NCBI GenBank assembly: GCA_045110335.1
Contig: JBGCGB010000002.1
Location: 1 to 64,000, forward strand
DNA from: CALBPI01 sp045110335
GTDB lineage: Bacteria > Pseudomonadota > Gammaproteobacteria > Steroidobacterales > Woeseiaceae
Direction: 5' to 3'
DNA length: 64,000 nt
The notes under the pieces are model-generated. The model ran no database searches and had not been told where the DNA came from. It saw only the letters and a list, made by a program, of their open reading frames with translations. Made by a program: the position numbers and the translations under genes. The first letter of the stretch is position 1; every line of letters begins with the position of its first letter. This document shows, piece after piece, positions 52,310 to 61,494 of this stretch.

Positions 52310-53188
52310 ATGCCGCCCACCTCGACAGGGACGCATCGATCGGGTCACAGCCGCGCGCTGGGCCTGAGGACCTTCCTGCTGTCTTTGGTCTGCATCATTT
52401 CCATGATGGTCGATCTCCGGACCTCTTTCGGCGAACCGGTTCGTGCACTCTTGATGAGCGCTGCCTTCCCGATCCAGCGTGTCGCGGCGATGCCGGCTAA
52501 CTTGCTCAACTGGACGGAAAATTCAACGAGATCACGTGCTGAGTTAGCCCGGGAAAATGCACGATTGAAACGAGAGCGCTTACTGGCGGATGCTCGTCTT
52601 CAACAACTCAATGTTATCGCGGCTGAAAATGCCCGCCTGCGAGAGATGCTCGATGCGCGCCCGCGCGTTGGTGCCGATGTGCGAGTTGCTCAAATTCTCG
52701 ATGTCGACTCAGATCGTTTTCGGCATCGCATTGTCATTAATAAGGGCACCAATGACGATGTCGTGGAACAACAAGCATTGGTAGATGCCAACGGCGTTGT
52801 CGGGCAAGTCATCGCCGTCGGGCCATTTTCATCGAATGCAATGCTCATTAGTGACCCCGGACATGCCGTGCAAGTTGAGGTGGTCCGCAATGGTCTTCGC
52901 ACCGTAGCCTTTGGGGCCGGTGAATTTGACCAACTTGAGATCCGTTTCCTGCCGAACAACGCCGATATTGTGGTTGGTGATCTATTGGTCACCACCAGCC
53001 TTGGAGGCGACTACCCGCCCGGTTACCCGGTCGCTGAGGTGGTCAGCGTAGAGGTTCGTCCGCGCCAGGAGTTTGCCAAGGTAGTCGCATCGCCGGTTGC
53101 CGCACTAACTCGGATGCGCGAAGTCTTGCTGCTACGACCTCGCACAGCACCTCCTGCAGACCCGGAGGTCGCCAGCGATGGCAGCTAA
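52310..53188 (+). CDS. mreC: rod-shape protein MreC
   Basis: 292 residues: short cytoplasmic tail, one membrane helix (about 20-40), a coiled coil (about 70-110, RAELARENARLKRE), then the periplasmic beta-domain with DSDRFRHRIVINKG and GVVGQVIAVGP. Links MreB to PBP2 and activates it. It overlaps mreD by 11 bases; AAGGTG precedes its ATG. Confidence 0.95.
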   Translation: MPPTSTGTHRSGHSRALGLRTFLLSLVCIISMMVDLRTSFGEPVRALLMSAAFPIQRVAAMPANLLNWTENSTRSRAELARENARLKRERLLADARLQQLNVIAAENARLREMLDARPRVGADVRVAQILDVDSDRFRHRIVINKGTNDDVVEQQALVDANGVVGQVIAVGPFSSNAMLISDPGHAVQVEVVRNGLRTVAFGAGEFDQLEIRFLPNNADIVVGDLLVTTSLGGDYPPGYPVAEVVSVEVRPRQEFAKVVASPVAALTRMREVLLLRPRTAPPADPEVASDGS

Positions 53189-53666
53189 AGCGAATCGGTC
53201 TGCTGTGGTTTACCTAGCGCTAATCATCGCGTTGGCGCTTAGCGCCCTGCCGCTTTCAGAGACTCTAGCGCCATACCGCCCTGACTGGGTAGCGCTGGTA
53301 CTCCTTTACATGTCAATCTACACGCCAAGGCAATGGGTACTTACTTGCGCACTGCTTGCCGGTCTCATGATGGATGCGCTTTATGCCGTCCCATTGGGTC
53401 AACACGCACTAGCGCTCGTCATCGCTACTTACGCACCACATCGACTCCATCTGCGACTCATGCTGGTTCCCATATGGCAGTCTATTGCGACCGCTGTCGC
53501 CTATATCGCGATCTACCAGTTCATCCTGTTCTGGATCAACGGCGCAACAGACAACGACATTGGTGCGGCGTTCTATCTTTGGCCGCTAATTAGCGCGATC
53601 ATCGTCTGGCCGCTGACATTGGTTATACTGGACACTGTAAGACTAGGTCGACAAACCAAGAGTTAA
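53178..53666 (+). CDS. mreD: rod-shape protein MreD
   Basis: 162 residues, five or six hydrophobic helices. PYRPDWVALVLLYMSIY and LLAGLMMDALYAVPLGQHAL are the conserved family stretches. GGAGGT inside the end of mreC is its ribosome site. Part of the elongasome membrane complex. Confidence 0.93.
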   Translation: MAAKANRSAVVYLALIIALALSALPLSETLAPYRPDWVALVLLYMSIYTPRQWVLTCALLAGLMMDALYAVPLGQHALALVIATYAPHRLHLRLMLVPIWQSIATAVAYIAIYQFILFWINGATDNDIGAAFYLWPLISAIIVWPLTLVILDTVRLGRQTKS

Positions 53667-53673
53667 CCAAAAC

Positions 53674-55530
53674 ATGGTGAATCTGCGGGCAATTAAAGAC
53701 ACCGCTGCCGAGCAACGGATGTTCTTTGGCCGGCTCGCATTGGCGGTCATCTTTGTCATGCTAACCAGTGGCATCTTGCTCGCGCGGCTGACCCAGCTGC
53801 AAGTAGTTGACCATGAGCGTTACAGCAAGCTCGCCCAAAGCAACCGGGTTCGGATTGAGGCCGCACCACCCACACGTGGGCTTATCCTCGATCGTAATGG
53901 TGTGATTCTCGCCCAAAATTTGCCCGCCTATCAGCTCGAGATGATTCCCGAGCAAGTACCCGATATCGACGATGCGCTAAACCGACTAACCGCGGCTTCC
54001 CTGCTCCAGGCGGATCGCCTCGACGACATCAAACAACGTATCCGGCGTACGGCCAAATTCAACCCGGTTACCTTGAAGTCGCGAATGACCGAGGAAGAAA
54101 TATCCTGGTTTGCCATGCAACGGCCCTATTTCCAGGGCATTGATATCCGCGCCCGCCTCATTCGCGATTACCCACTAGGCAGTCTCGCGGCCCATGTCAT
54201 TGGCTATGTGGGCGGCCTCAGTCCGCGCGATCTGGAACGCGTTGATACCGCCAATTACGCGGGCACATCACAAATTGGAAAAACCGGCGTTGAACTGACC
54301 TATGAAGATCTCTTGCACGGCAATGTTGGACACAATCATGTGCAAACCACCGCCGAGGGACGCGCAGTTTCATCAGAGATTCGAGATGCACCAACACCCG
54401 GGCGTAACGTCTATCTGACACTGGAAGTCGGCCTGCAACAATTAGCCGAAACGCAAATGGATGGTCGCCGCGGTTCCATTGTCGCCATCGACCCGAACAG
54501 TGGCGAGATCCTGGCGATGGTCAGCTCGCCAGCCTACGACCCGAACAGCTTTGCCCGCGGCATCAGTCAAACGGAATTCAGTGCGTTGCAGAATGATCTG
54601 GATCGCCCAATGTTCAACCGATCGATTGCCGGCCGCTACCCTCCGGGTTCAACGATCAAACCGATGCTTGGCTATGGCGCCTTGATTAGCGAAAGAGCCA
54701 ACGTCAATACGACGGTCAACTGCAAAGGCTTCTTTAGCCTGCCTGGCAGCACGCACCGTTATCGAGACTGGAAACCGGAAGGCCATGGATCGGTAGATCT
54801 TAAGGACGCCATCGCCCAATCGTGTGATGTCTTTTTCTATCAGTTGGCTCAGGACATGGATATCGACCTGATGCGCGACCATCTGGTGGAGTTTGGTCTC
54901 GGCTCAGCCCTCGGTATTGAAATTCCCGGAGAAAAAGACGGTATCGTTCCATCGCGGGAATGGAAGAAAAACAATTTCCGGCGACGAGCCGATCAAGTCT
55001 GGTTCCCGGGCGAGACGGTTATCGCATCCATTGGCCAAGGCTATATGTTGGCGACACCATTACAGCTTGCGCATGCCACGGCGACACTTTCTTTACGCGG
55101 CTTGAGAATGCGACCGCATTTGACAGCGCAGTTTCAAGATCCGCTCACCGGCAACGTCGAAATACATCCTCAGGAGAACTTATCGTCGATGCCGAGCGGT
55201 GGCAACGACCATGCCTGGCAACATGTGATTGAAGCCATGCAAGACGTCTTGCAGTCACCCCGCGGCTCCGCATTTGCAACAGGCCGTCAGGCTGACTATG
55301 CCATTGCGGGCAAATCCGGCACGGCGCAAGTTTTCACCGTTGCCCAGGAAGATGAGTATGATGATCTGGAGCTTGATGAGCGTTTGCAAGACCATGCGCT
55401 GTTCATCGCATTCGCCCCTATAGATGCGCCGGAAATTGCTGTTGCTGTCATCGTCGAGAATGGCAAGAGTGGCAGTTCGGTCGCAGCACCCATCGCAAAA
55501 GCGCTAACTGATTACTGGCTGAAACGCTAA
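53674..55530 (+). CDS. mrdA: penicillin-binding protein 2 (elongation transpeptidase)
   Basis: 618 residues. One N-terminal membrane helix, pedestal domain (PPTRGLILDRNG, YPLGSLAAHVIGYVG), then the class B transpeptidase with Ser326-x-x-Lys329 in PPGSTIKP, SCD in QSCDVFF and KSGT in AGKSGTAQV, the form seen in E. coli PBP2. Cross-links peptidoglycan during elongation with RodA as partner; the next gene starts 2 nt later. Confidence 0.97.
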   Translation: MVNLRAIKDTAAEQRMFFGRLALAVIFVMLTSGILLARLTQLQVVDHERYSKLAQSNRVRIEAAPPTRGLILDRNGVILAQNLPAYQLEMIPEQVPDIDDALNRLTAASLLQADRLDDIKQRIRRTAKFNPVTLKSRMTEEEISWFAMQRPYFQGIDIRARLIRDYPLGSLAAHVIGYVGGLSPRDLERVDTANYAGTSQIGKTGVELTYEDLLHGNVGHNHVQTTAEGRAVSSEIRDAPTPGRNVYLTLEVGLQQLAETQMDGRRGSIVAIDPNSGEILAMVSSPAYDPNSFARGISQTEFSALQNDLDRPMFNRSIAGRYPPGSTIKPMLGYGALISERANVNTTVNCKGFFSLPGSTHRYRDWKPEGHGSVDLKDAIAQSCDVFFYQLAQDMDIDLMRDHLVEFGLGSALGIEIPGEKDGIVPSREWKKNNFRRRADQVWFPGETVIASIGQGYMLATPLQLAHATATLSLRGLRMRPHLTAQFQDPLTGNVEIHPQENLSSMPSGGNDHAWQHVIEAMQDVLQSPRGSAFATGRQADYAIAGKSGTAQVFTVAQEDEYDDLELDERLQDHALFIAFAPIDAPEIAVAVIVENGKSGSSVAAPIAKALTDYWLKR

Positions 55531-55532
55531 AC

Positions 55533-56660
55533 ATGTTTAAAGAAACATCCGAATTTCATCAGCCGCGCACCCAAACCGCCGCCACGCTATTGCATCGGTT
55601 ACACATCGATGGGCCGTTGCTGGCTGGCATTCTGGTCATCGCTGCGTTCGGTCTATTCGTACTTTACAGCGCATCCGGACAAAACAGCGCCCAGATCATT
55701 GCACAGAGCATAAGACTCGGCGTGGCGTTGGTCGCCATGCTCGTGCTCGCGCAAATATCACCTGCGACGTATCGACGTTGGTCTGGCGCCGGCTACGCAC
55801 TCGGATTAGCCTTACTACTAGTGGTTTTGATTGCCGGCGTAAGCGGCAAAGGCGCCCAACGATGGATTTACATCGGCTTTCGCTTCCAACCGTCGGAAAT
55901 CATGAAAGTGGCCGTGCCATTGATGGCGGCCGCCTATCTGCACGCGAGACCGTTGCCCCCCAATTTCAGGACACTGGCTGTCTTGCTCGCCATCATTGCA
56001 ACACCCGCCTTTCTCATTTCACGACAGCCAGATCTCGGTACGGCCATTCTGATTGCGGCATCCGGCTGCATCGTTATCCTGCTCGCTGGTCTACGCATGC
56101 GCGTTATCGTTTCATTAGGCGCGCTCGCCGCTGCCGGCTTGCCACTGCTCTGGCATAACATGCACCAGTATCAACGCCAGCGCGTTTTGACATTGATAGA
56201 CCCGCAAAGCGACCCCTTGGGAGCCGGGTACAACATCATCCAATCCAAAATTGCGATTGGCTCGGGCGGCCTCTTCGGCAAAGGCTGGACCAATGGCAGC
56301 CAGGGTCAACTGGAATACTTGCCGGAACGCAGTACCGATTTTATTTTTGCCGTGATCGGCGAAGAGTTTGGTCTGCTGGGGCTGGCCGCTTTAATGACAA
56401 TGTACCTGTTTGTCGTAGGACGAGGGTTGTTCATCGCCAGTCAGGCAGGAGACACCTTCACGCGACTATTAGCCGGCAGTATCAGCCTGACTTTTTTCGT
56501 TTATGTACTCGTTAACACCGCCATGGTCACCGGATTAATTCCCGTTGTCGGGGTCCCGCTACCGCTAATCAGTTATGGAGGCACGTCGATGGTGACCCTG
56601 ATCGGCGCTTTCGGTATTCTGATGTCTATTCACACTAGAAAACGCCTGCTGCCCCGTTAG
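55533..56660 (+). CDS. rodA: peptidoglycan glycosyltransferase RodA
   Basis: 375 residues of the SEDS family with about ten membrane helices. VLYSASGQN, the RWIYIGFRFQPSE motif, the catalytic Asp region SRQPDLGTAILI and YLPERSTDFIFAVIGEEFG are conserved. Polymerises lipid II with PBP2. Confidence 0.96.
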   Translation: MFKETSEFHQPRTQTAATLLHRLHIDGPLLAGILVIAAFGLFVLYSASGQNSAQIIAQSIRLGVALVAMLVLAQISPATYRRWSGAGYALGLALLLVVLIAGVSGKGAQRWIYIGFRFQPSEIMKVAVPLMAAAYLHARPLPPNFRTLAVLLAIIATPAFLISRQPDLGTAILIAASGCIVILLAGLRMRVIVSLGALAAAGLPLLWHNMHQYQRQRVLTLIDPQSDPLGAGYNIIQSKIAIGSGGLFGKGWTNGSQGQLEYLPERSTDFIFAVIGEEFGLLGLAALMTMYLFVVGRGLFIASQAGDTFTRLLAGSISLTFFVYVLVNTAMVTGLIPVVGVPLPLISYGGTSMVTLIGAFGILMSIHTRKRLLPR

Positions 56661-56677
56661 GGCCGGAGATGCTTGCC

Positions 56678-57688
56678 ATGAAAACGTTTCGTTCATTTAT
56701 CGCTGCTTTGAGCCTTAGCTTGCTTGCTGCTGCCAATCTGTTTGCTCTGGACACTAGTCGGGAGGACGTCAATGCCTTCATCAACGAACTGGTAGAAGCG
56801 CACGATTTTGACCGCGAGCAATTGGTGACGCTGCTATCGGGCGCAAAAAAACAACAGAGCATTCTCGATGCTATCAGCCGACCTGCGGAACGCAGTAAGC
56901 CATGGCATGACTACCGCGACATCTTTATTCAGGACAAACGTGTAGATGCCGGTGTCGTTTTTTGGAATGAACATGCGGAAACCATCGCGCGAATCAGCGA
57001 GGAAACCGGCGTTCCGGGAGAAATTCTTGTTGGCATTATTGGTGTGGAGACCTACTTCGGTCGGATCACCGGCAAGTATCGTGTCTTGGATGCGTTGGCA
57101 ACCTTAGGTTTCGATTATCCGCCGCGCGCCAAGTTTTTCCGCAAAGAGCTCGGACAGTTCCTGATTCTGGCTCGCGAAGAACAAGTGGACATTGAAACTG
57201 CGCTCGGCTCCTATGCCGGAGCCATGGGTTCGCCGCAATTCATCCCGTCAAGCTATCGCGCCTATGCAATCGATGCGGATGGTGATGGAAAGCGCGATCT
57301 TTGGTCAAACTGGGAAGACGTGATCGGCAGTGTCGCGAACTATTTCGTGCGTCACGGCTGGAAAGAAAACGATCAAGTCGTTGCCGATGCCAGTTTAAGC
57401 TCGACATTCAGCGGCACGTTGCCCAAGAAAAACACGCTCAAGGCGACCGATACCGTGGCCAGCCTGTCCGGGGATGGTGTCTTGTTCGCAACCGATAAAG
57501 ATGCAAATGCAAAAGCCAGATTGATTGCCTTCAAGGGCGAAGCAGGTCCGCAGTATTACGTCGGCTTCCACAACTTCTATGTCATCACCCGATACAACCG
57601 CAGCGCAATGTATGCGATGGCAGTTTGGCAACTTGGCAATGATATTTCTGACGCGCGGACCGCGGCAATGGTCAGCAAAACGCAATGA
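56678..57688 (+). CDS. mltB: lytic murein transglycosylase B
   Basis: 336 residues from the ATG at 56678, which has CGGAG nine bases ahead; an ATG at 56669 is too near the same site. Signal peptide MKTFRSFIAALSLSLLAAA without a lipobox Cys, so soluble periplasmic, unlike lipid-anchored E. coli MltB. Catalytic Glu in GVETYFGRITGKY, then GSYAGAMGSPQFIPSSY and the Ca-like DADGDGKRDLW segment. Cuts glycan strands to anhydro-MurNAc. Confidence 0.95.
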   Translation: MKTFRSFIAALSLSLLAAANLFALDTSREDVNAFINELVEAHDFDREQLVTLLSGAKKQQSILDAISRPAERSKPWHDYRDIFIQDKRVDAGVVFWNEHAETIARISEETGVPGEILVGIIGVETYFGRITGKYRVLDALATLGFDYPPRAKFFRKELGQFLILAREEQVDIETALGSYAGAMGSPQFIPSSYRAYAIDADGDGKRDLWSNWEDVIGSVANYFVRHGWKENDQVVADASLSSTFSGTLPKKNTLKATDTVASLSGDGVLFATDKDANAKARLIAFKGEAGPQYYVGFHNFYVITRYNRSAMYAMAVWQLGNDISDARTAAMVSKTQ

Positions 57689-58476
57689 CCTACCGGTCGC
57701 TCGTAGTATTGTCGGCGCTGCTTGCCGGTTGCGCTGTGCCTACCGGCGGTGACGGACCGCCAGCACGCGACAAGCGCGTACCAAACGCCGTTCGGGTACC
57801 ACAACCGGAACCCCGTAGCGCATCAGGTAACCCCAGGTTTTACGATGTCTACGGGCAGCGTTACTACGTCATGCAAGATGCGCGGGGCTACAAAGAGCAA
57901 GGCGTTGCCAGCTGGTATGGTAAGAAGTTTCATGGTCGGTTGACGTCATCGGGCGAAGTGTATGACATGCATGCTGTCAGTGCCGCGCACAAGACGTTGC
58001 CGTTACCGACTTGGGTACGGGTCACGAATTTAGCGAACAACAAGAGCGTGGTGTTACGCGTCAACGATCGCGGGCCATTTGTTGACGACCGCTTGATCGA
58101 TCTGTCCTACGCTGCCGCTCGAGAACTGGACCTGATCAACGCCGGTACCGGACGGGTTGAGGTGGAAGCCATCAACTTCGCACCCTCGGATTCGCAACCG
58201 ACTGAGCCACAAGCCGCAAACCCGATCTATATGCAAATCGGTGCATTTTCGGACCGCGACAATGCACTGCGACTGAAAAACCGGGCCGCCCCTCTTATCG
58301 AACAGGAAGTTGCCGTCTACGCAGCCGAAACGGGTCGCAAGACAGTCTATCGGGTGCATGTCGGCCCGATCGGCTCGGTGCAGGAATTCGATGGTATCGC
58401 GACGACCCTTGCCGCCATCGATATACGCCAGGTCAGACTGGTCTCGCCACCACCAGCAGCCCAACGCCGCAACTAA
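57685..58476 (+). CDS. rlpA: RlpA septal-ring lytic transglycosylase
   Basis: 263 residues. Lipobox LLAGC at 13-17. Double-psi beta-barrel (about 70-165) with GVASWYGKKFHGRLTSSGE, HKTLPLPTWVRVTN and the catalytic-Asp motif VNDRGPF. C-terminal SPOR domain (about 180-258, IYMQIGAFSDRDNAL) binds denuded glycan at the septum. Overlaps mltB by ATGA. Confidence 0.95.
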   Translation: MTYRSLVVLSALLAGCAVPTGGDGPPARDKRVPNAVRVPQPEPRSASGNPRFYDVYGQRYYVMQDARGYKEQGVASWYGKKFHGRLTSSGEVYDMHAVSAAHKTLPLPTWVRVTNLANNKSVVLRVNDRGPFVDDRLIDLSYAAARELDLINAGTGRVEVEAINFAPSDSQPTEPQAANPIYMQIGAFSDRDNALRLKNRAAPLIEQEVAVYAAETGRKTVYRVHVGPIGSVQEFDGIATTLAAIDIRQVRLVSPPPAAQRRN

Positions 58477-58500
58477 ACGCGCTCGCGGTTGTCGAACAAA

Positions 58501-58518
58501 TTGGCTCCTTCGAGCCAA
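58501..58518. promoter_or_regulatory. hairpin and AT-rich leader before dac
   Basis: TTGGCTC at 58501-58507 pairs with GAGCCAA at 58512-58518 over CTTC, about 25 nt past the rlpA stop. An AT-rich stretch follows (58524-58537), then AAAGGAAA before the dac ATG. It may be a weak terminator of the upstream operon followed by a promoter for dac. Confidence 0.35.
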
Positions 58519-58560
58519 GCTGTGAAATAATAAAAATACGCATCCAAAGGAAATCAAATT

Positions 58561-59709
58561 ATGTCGGTCAGTCGATCCCTGATCCGCGGTTTAGTTCTGC
58601 TTTTATCGTGGTCGGCCGCCCCAGCGATGGCTGCCGGCTTACCCATTCCGGCACCCCCGGCACTGAACGCGAGCAGCTATGTCGTCGTTGATGCGAATAG
58701 CGGTGCCATCGTTGCCGCGATGGCGCCAGATCTGCAAGTAGAACCTGCTAGCCTGACCAAGTTAATGACCGCCTATGTTGTCTTCCAGGCACTCGGCGCA
58801 GACCAAATCACGTTAGCGGATGAGGTACCCGTAAGCAGAAATGCGCGCCGCACCGACGGCTCCCGAATGTTCATCGAGCAAGGCTCAAAAGTCAGCGTTG
58901 AAAATTTGCTGCAAGGCATGATCGTACAATCCGGCAACGATGCCAGCGTCGCGTTGGCCGAATATGTCGCTGGAACCGAATCGGTATTTGCAGAATTGAT
59001 GAATACGTTTGCTCAAGAGCTGGGCATGGTCTCCACCAACTTCCAAAATGCAACGGGCTTGCCGGGTGACCAGCATTACTCAACAGCGCGTGACATGGCC
59101 ACTTTGGCACGTGCGATCATTGTCGAGTTTCCGCAATACTACAGTTGGTATAGCCAAAAGACGTTTGAATGGGGCGGCATCAGCCAGGACAACCGCAACA
59201 AACTGCTTTGGCAAGACAGCACCGTTGATGGCATGAAAACCGGTTATACCAAAGCGGCCGGATACTGCCTGGTCTCATCCGCCATCAGAAACGACATGCG
59301 ACTAATCTCGGCCGTCATGGGTACGCAAAGTGCCAAAGCGCGCATCGACGCCAGTCAGGCATTGTTGAACTACAGTTATCGCTTCTACGAAACGCGTCAA
59401 CTTTATGCAGCCGGCGCGACTGTCGACTCAGTGCGCATTTGGAAAGGTGAAAAAGACGAGGTCGCTTTGGGCGTTACCCGTCCACTTTACGTGACGGTAC
59501 CACGCGGATCGTGGGATGAGTTAACGCCCACGGTTAGCGTCCGGCGTTCGCTTTACGCACCAATGACCGCAAGCACAGAAGCGGGCGAATTGCGCATCGT
59601 GCTGGACGGAGATATTTTGGCCTCAGCGCCGCTCGTGCTTTTGGAAGACATCGCAAAAGGTGGCCTCTGGAAACGCATGACGGATGAAGTATCGCTCTGG
59701 TTTGAGTGA
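58561..59709 (+). CDS. dacC: D-alanyl-D-alanine carboxypeptidase (PBP5/6 type)
   Basis: 382 residues. Signal peptide ends AMA-AG. Ser64-x-x-Lys67 in ASLTK, Ser124-Gly-Asn in QSGND and Lys226-Thr-Gly in GMKTGYT are all present, followed by the PBP5 C-terminal beta-domain and an amphipathic anchor (LEDIAKGGLWKRM, ending SLWFE). Trims the fifth D-Ala of stem peptides. The symbol dacC or dacA cannot be chosen by sequence alone. Good AAAGGAAA ribosome site. Confidence 0.93.
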   Translation: MSVSRSLIRGLVLLLSWSAAPAMAAGLPIPAPPALNASSYVVVDANSGAIVAAMAPDLQVEPASLTKLMTAYVVFQALGADQITLADEVPVSRNARRTDGSRMFIEQGSKVSVENLLQGMIVQSGNDASVALAEYVAGTESVFAELMNTFAQELGMVSTNFQNATGLPGDQHYSTARDMATLARAIIVEFPQYYSWYSQKTFEWGGISQDNRNKLLWQDSTVDGMKTGYTKAAGYCLVSSAIRNDMRLISAVMGTQSAKARIDASQALLNYSYRFYETRQLYAAGATVDSVRIWKGEKDEVALGVTRPLYVTVPRGSWDELTPTVSVRRSLYAPMTASTEAGELRIVLDGDILASAPLVLLEDIAKGGLWKRMTDEVSLWFE

Positions 59710-59728
59710 TCTCGCGATGGTTGCATAG

Positions 59729-60589
59729 ATGGCTAACGCTCCCTTAGACATTGCTTGGTACGACGGTCGTTTGCAGCCGATCGCCGATATTCATATTTCC
59801 CCGCTGGATCGCGGGTTCCTGTTTGGTGATGGCGTCTATGAGGTCATCCCTTTTTACGGTGAACGCGCGGTTGGCCATCTTGAACATCTCGATCGATTAG
59901 AAAAAAGCCTTCGATCCATCGCGCTACCGATGCCGATGCGCCGGGCGGAACTTGAACAAGTGCTGCTGCAAGTCATCAATGCGAACGACTGCAATACGCA
60001 AGCGCTGTATCTTCAAATTTCTCGCAGTGGTGACGTCGGCCGCGATCACCAGTTTCCTAAAGAGCAGCAGGCCAATCTGTTTGTCATGAGCAGCCGGATG
60101 ACCGCGCCGAGTGAAGCGTCCTATGCGTCTGGACTAAAAGCGATTCTGCGACCAGATGAACGCTGGTCTCGTTGTGATATCAAGTCAACCTCACTGCTTG
60201 CCAACGTTATGGCCAAGCAGGACGCCGGCACAGCCGACGCCGCCGATGCTGTTCTCTACAGAGACGATCAGATTACCGAAGGTGCCGCCAGTGCCTTCGC
60301 CTGCGTGGTGAACAACACGCTGGTCGCACCACCGTTGACGAAAGCACTGTTGCCCAGCGTCACGCGGGAAATCACGTGGCGGCTTGCTGGTGAAATCGGT
60401 TTGGCGACGGCCGAACGCGATCTCAGCGTGCCTGAATTTCTAGCGGCCGATGAAGTGATTCTAATGTCGAGCACGAAAGAAATAGCGCCGATCGTCAAAG
60501 TGGATGACCACGCAATCGGCGATGGCACACCCGGACCCGTATGGCGACAATTGTTTCAACGTTACCAGGATGAGAAGCAAACAGGATGA
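59729..60589 (+). CDS. dat: D-amino acid transaminase
   Basis: 286 residues, fold type IV PLP enzyme. Lys152 in CDIKSTSLLANVMAKQ is the PLP lysine of the D-alanine transaminase group; DRGFLFGDGVYEVIPFY and EGAASAFACVVNN are typical. Interconverts D-Ala, D-Glu and their keto acids, so it can feed D-amino acids to wall synthesis or salvage the D-Ala freed by the Dac enzyme encoded just upstream. A branched-chain aminotransferase is less likely given the DIKS motif. Overlaps ybeD by ATGA. Confidence 0.9.
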   Translation: MANAPLDIAWYDGRLQPIADIHISPLDRGFLFGDGVYEVIPFYGERAVGHLEHLDRLEKSLRSIALPMPMRRAELEQVLLQVINANDCNTQALYLQISRSGDVGRDHQFPKEQQANLFVMSSRMTAPSEASYASGLKAILRPDERWSRCDIKSTSLLANVMAKQDAGTADAADAVLYRDDQITEGAASAFACVVNNTLVAPPLTKALLPSVTREITWRLAGEIGLATAERDLSVPEFLAADEVILMSSTKEIAPIVKVDDHAIGDGTPGPVWRQLFQRYQDEKQTG

Positions 60590-60855
60590 CTGACCAACCA
60601 GAGATTGAGCTGGAGTTCCCCCAGCCGTTTGCCATCAAAGCGATGGGCAAAAACGATGCGACATTCGCCGAGCATGCACAAGCCCTGATTCTGGCGCATG
60701 GTGAGCTCAGTGGCGACGACTCAATCAAGACGCGTGATAGCAAGAACGGAAAATTTCTCTCCGTGACCATCGAGATCACCGCAACCAGTCGCGAGCAACT
60801 CGACAAGATTTATCAATCATTGACCGACGATGAACGCGTCATCATGGCGTTCTAG
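60586..60855 (+). CDS. ybeD: DUF493/YbeD-like regulator-fold protein
   Basis: 89 residues of the UPF0250/DUF493 family with the ferredoxin-like fold: ELEFPQPFAIKAMGKN, then SRDSKNGKFLSVTIEITA-like strands and a DDERVIMAF end. Located between dac/dat and lipB as in most gammaproteobacteria. An allosteric role has been suggested but is not established. Confidence 0.92.
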   Translation: MTDQPEIELEFPQPFAIKAMGKNDATFAEHAQALILAHGELSGDDSIKTRDSKNGKFLSVTIEITATSREQLDKIYQSLTDDERVIMAF

Positions 60856-60870
60856 AAGCGGCGTTTGCTG

Positions 60871-61494
60871 ATGAGCACGATCAAAACGCTGGGCTTGCAA
60901 GACTACGAACCGGTCTGGCATGCGATGAAAACGTTTACAGATGAACGCGATGCCGAAACACCCGATGAGCTTTGGTTTTGCGAGCATGAGCCCGTTTTCA
61001 CCTTAGGCATGGCCGCTAGTCGCGAACATGTGTTGGCGCCGGGAAACATCCCGTTGGTACCGATCGATCGCGGCGGCCAAGTGACCTACCACGGGCCTGG
61101 CCAGTTGATGATCTATCCGTTGATCAATGTTCGGCGTGCCAAGCTGGGGGTACGCGGACTCGTGTCCGGCCTCGAGAATAGCGCTATCCGTTTACTCGCC
61201 GAATGGGGCATCGATGCTGCGTCCCGTTGCGATGCTCCCGGGGTCTATGTCGAGGGCAGGAAGATTGCCAGCATTGGTCTTCGTATCCGGCGCGGTTGCT
61301 GTTATCACGGCATGGCATTCAATATCGACATGGATCTTGAGCCTTTCAACAGAATCAATCCATGCGGATTCGAAAATCTCGAGGTCATCGATTTGGCAAC
61401 GCTCGGCAAAACCTTGTCGGTTAACGAAGTCTCCGAAGCCATCACGCCTATGCTTGCCGAAGAACTAGGCGTTACGTTCGACGTTAACGATTAA
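60871..61494 (+). CDS. lipB: octanoyl-[ACP]:protein octanoyltransferase LipB
   Basis: About 207 residues. Moves octanoyl from ACP to lipoyl domains. RGGQVTYHGPGQLMIYPL and the catalytic pair Lys in GRKIASIGL and Cys in NPCGFEN are present. The frame opens at a TTG at 60865; the ATG at 60871 is preferred though no strong ribosome site is seen. lipA, which usually follows, is absent: the next gene is murU on the other strand, overlapping by 11 bases at the 3' end. Confidence 0.95.
   Translation: MSTIKTLGLQDYEPVWHAMKTFTDERDAETPDELWFCEHEPVFTLGMAASREHVLAPGNIPLVPIDRGGQVTYHGPGQLMIYPLINVRRAKLGVRGLVSGLENSAIRLLAEWGIDAASRCDAPGVYVEGRKIASIGLRIRRGCCYHGMAFNIDMDLEPFNRINPCGFENLEVIDLATLGKTLSVNEVSEAITPMLAEELGVTFDVND

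Noticed and set aside
58501..58518. Rho-independent terminator before dac
   Set aside because: The stem is short (7 bp) and has no T run; listed only as a hairpin of unclear role.
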